Assembly (NCBI GenBank): GCA_001839685.1
Contig: MLAK01000963.1
Span: forward strand, 4,017-42,165
From: Tritrichomonas foetus
Taxonomy: Eukaryota; Parabasalia; Tritrichomonadida; Tritrichomonadidae
Direction of reading: 5' to 3'
DNA length: 38,149 nt
Shown here: positions 36,326 through 38,149 of the stretch, in pieces
How positions within the stretch are numbered: the stretch's first letter is position 1
Layout: each line of letters opens with the position of its first letter
Notes under the pieces: model-generated
Told to the model about the DNA's origin: nothing
Database searches by the model: none
What the model saw: the letters and a program-made list of their open reading frames with translations, nothing else
Translations under genes and position numbers: made by a program

Positions 36326-37963
36326 ATGACTATTTTATTAATTGAGTATATAAATAGTCTGAGAGTTCACCCTAACAATAAAATCATGGAGGACGGACTA
36401 GAAATTGACCCAGATTCAGACTCGAATTCATCAACAACTCAGACATCTTCAACGCAGCATAAATCAAAGGGCAGACGCGACCATGATTCCGAACGTCCAA
36501 AATCGCAAAAAGTCTCAGTCGAGGTCGGCAAAAACGGCATCCCATTAAACGTCCTTCACGACTCTCACGGAAATCAGGAAAAAGTCAGCCATCATTCCTC
36601 AATTGAGGAATATGAAGAGAGCGATAGCAATTTTCAAAAGCGACACAGAAAACACAAGCGGGAGCATTCCGATAGTAGCGCTGAAGAAGATTTAGAAAAA
36701 ATTGCCTCAGACGATGAGGAATTCAGTAGCAGCTCGGAATCAGCTTCATCGACAATCGTCAGAACGAAACGTTTCGCCACAATTATGAACTTGTTGAATT
36801 CAATACTTGGCGCTGGAATTTTGAGCGTCTCCAATACCTTCGTAAATACCGGAATTCTCTTCTCGATTGGAATGTTAATCGTTATGGCATTACTTGCGCT
36901 CGCTGCAACAAATATTTTGATTGTACTCGCCCACGACACCAATACGAAAGGCCTCGGAGAGCTCACTTTTCATATTTTAGGACCTATCGGATCGACCATA
37001 TTATCAATACTCAACCTACTTTTCATTAACACGGCTTTGGTTGCTTATTTGGTTCTTGCTGGCGACATGGTTACTTCATTTTTCGAATTGGGAGGAATCG
37101 ATCTGAATCCGCTTATGTGGCATGCTTTGATGATTTTCATTTACGCAATGGTTTTGCCAATCGCTTTGACAATTCCAAGAGATATCAGCTTTTTGAGATT
37201 CTTTTCTACCCTTTCGATCACATGCATTGCGTTCTTTTGTGTTTCAATGGTTTACAAAATGTCCGTTTACATTTCAAATAATCATGGAATTTCACCAACT
37301 GCTGTTTTAGGCAAAGTTGATATTACTCTTTTCTCCTCCCTCTCAATTTACGCATTATCGTTCTCCCTTCCATCCGTCATTGTGACTGTCATTCGTCCTT
37401 ACAACAAAGATGTTCATAAGCGAAAGACTGTCGGATTTATCTCATTAACAGCTTGCTTCGTCTTTGTCATTATTCCAGGAATTGCCGGATACCTTATCTT
37501 TGGTGCTGGCACAGACCCAAACGTTCTCAAGAACTTCCCAGCAAACGATATCTTAATTATCGTTTGCCGTGCCGCCTTCTTCGTCATCGTTTCATGCGCA
37601 TATCCAATGGTCTCACAGACTTGCATGTCAATGTGGTCTCAGCTCGTGTTCAAGGACGATGCCCCAGCTACCCTCATATTGTGGAAGCGAGCCGTGGTCA
37701 TCATCTTAAACAATATCTTCCCTCTTCTCATCGCAATGTTCCTTCCTAGCGCCAAGCCGGCGCTCGGAATCGGCGGGGCCCTCGGAGGCTGCCTCGTCGA
37801 CTTCGTCTTTCCCGCGGTGCTGTACATCAGGTTCCACAAGGACGACTTCCCGCTCTACCACTGGAAGGCCATCTTGTGCATCCTGTTTGGCGTGTTTGGT
37901 CTCGTTGCAGCTGTCATCGCCACCTATCAATCGGTTATGGATGCAATCGCAGCGTTTTCTTAA
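36326..37963 (+). CDS. Amino acid transporter, AAAP/SLC38 family
   Basis: A 545-residue membrane transporter. Residues 1-145 form a hydrophilic cytosolic N-terminus rich in Ser, Asp, Glu, His and Lys. About eleven transmembrane helices follow. The first carries the family signature IMNLLNSILGAGILSVSNTFVNTG. Later helices match vacuolar and SLC38 amino acid transporters (SFSLPSVIVTVIRPYNKDVHKRK, then PGIAGYLIFG). It probably moves neutral or cationic amino acids with protons or sodium, either at the plasma membrane or out of a lysosome-like vacuole. A second ATG at 36386 (MEDGLEIDPD) gives a 525-residue protein. The first 20 codons are AT-rich and unlike the rest, so that start is a real alternative. 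The 3' end is richer in GC. The stop is TAAT. Confidence 0.9.
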   Translation: MTILLIEYINSLRVHPNNKIMEDGLEIDPDSDSNSSTTQTSSTQHKSKGRRDHDSERPKSQKVSVEVGKNGIPLNVLHDSHGNQEKVSHHSSIEEYEESDSNFQKRHRKHKREHSDSSAEEDLEKIASDDEEFSSSSESASSTIVRTKRFATIMNLLNSILGAGILSVSNTFVNTGILFSIGMLIVMALLALAATNILIVLAHDTNTKGLGELTFHILGPIGSTILSILNLLFINTALVAYLVLAGDMVTSFFELGGIDLNPLMWHALMIFIYAMVLPIALTIPRDISFLRFFSTLSITCIAFFCVSMVYKMSVYISNNHGISPTAVLGKVDITLFSSLSIYALSFSLPSVIVTVIRPYNKDVHKRKTVGFISLTACFVFVIIPGIAGYLIFGAGTDPNVLKNFPANDILIIVCRAAFFVIVSCAYPMVSQTCMSMWSQLVFKDDAPATLILWKRAVVIILNNIFPLLIAMFLPSAKPALGIGGALGGCLVDFVFPAVLYIRFHKDDFPLYHWKAILCILFGVFGLVAAVIATYQSVMDAIAAFS

Positions 37964-38072
37964 TCTTGTTGAATAAAATGATTTGGATATATTCGGTTTG
38001 TTTTTCTTTTGATTCCTCTTTTCTCTTTATGTTTTGTCTCTTTTCTCTCCTCCTATATGAAAGGTTTACAAA

Positions 38073-38101
38073 ATGGTCCCCCAAAGATTTTGTGGGACCA
38101 T
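38073..38101. repeat. Imperfect hairpin downstream of the transporter
   Basis: ATGGTCCC (38073-38080) is complementary to GGGACCAT (38094-38101). The inside continues with CAAA/TTTG after one mismatch, leaving a three-base loop, so twelve of thirteen positions pair. It lies 110 bases after the transporter stop. Beyond it, to the window end, CTACCACT-type words repeat. It may be a fold in the 3' region or the end of a repeat continuing past the window. Confidence 0.65.
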
Positions 38102-38149
38102 CCCATAATCCTTTGTCCTACCACTGACACTACCACACACACTACCACT

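Noticed and set aside
1..38149. tRNA genes and CRISPR arrays
   Set aside because: I found no convincing T-loop plus acceptor-stem arrangement and no regular repeat-spacer array; the ankyrin period is protein-coding in nature.

Overview
This is AT-rich nuclear DNA from a flagellated protist, most likely a trichomonad close to Tritrichomonas or Trichomonas. This rests on five traits: every recognisable gene lacks introns; several genes have a TCAYTW-type initiator a short distance upstream of the ATG; about half the stops are embedded in TAAA; there is a DUF3447-like ankyrin protein of the kind expanded in trichomonads; and the acidic ribosomal proteins end in an unusual GGFDDLFG tail. The species is inferred from these traits and was not confirmed by any search.

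Layout, left to right. (1) 1-4011: a gene-free AT-rich stretch with a 72-base A run, then a divergent translation pair, release factor eRF3 (minus) and ribosomal stalk protein P0 (plus). (2) 4130-6236: an ankyrin-repeat gene whose 3' half is broken by stops, with a strikingly regular 158-159 bp period. (3) 6610-9033: a membrane-anchored S28 serine peptidase and stalk protein P1, followed by a poly-T run. (4) 9570-14683, all minus: a Sel1-repeat protein, an AP endonuclease with a long charged tail, and the flagellar transport protein IFT46. (5) 14915-17821: a segment bounded by a perfect 27-bp inverted repeat ending in TTAA, with GGTTAACC palindromes, an assembly gap and a decayed gene; it is a candidate DNA transposon. 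(6) 18264-24315: a tandem PB1-like protein, a Rab GTPase divergent from an importin-beta-like protein, and a GHMP sugar kinase. (7) 24760-29586: the proteasome activator PA200/Blm10. (8) 29587-38149: a 2-kb gene-poor stretch, a class 3 lipase, a tiny two-helix protein that may be PEN-2, a tail-anchored coiled-coil protein, and an amino acid transporter.

The genes are mostly housekeeping and do not form one pathway. The clearest functional cluster is translation (eRF3, P0, P1). These three genes share a GCGGTT element 20-40 bases upstream of the start, and IFT46 has one further upstream. Five reading frames that look longer begin at TTG rather than ATG (eRF3, AP endonuclease, PB1 protein, Rab, GHMP kinase); I moved those starts to the first in-frame ATG.
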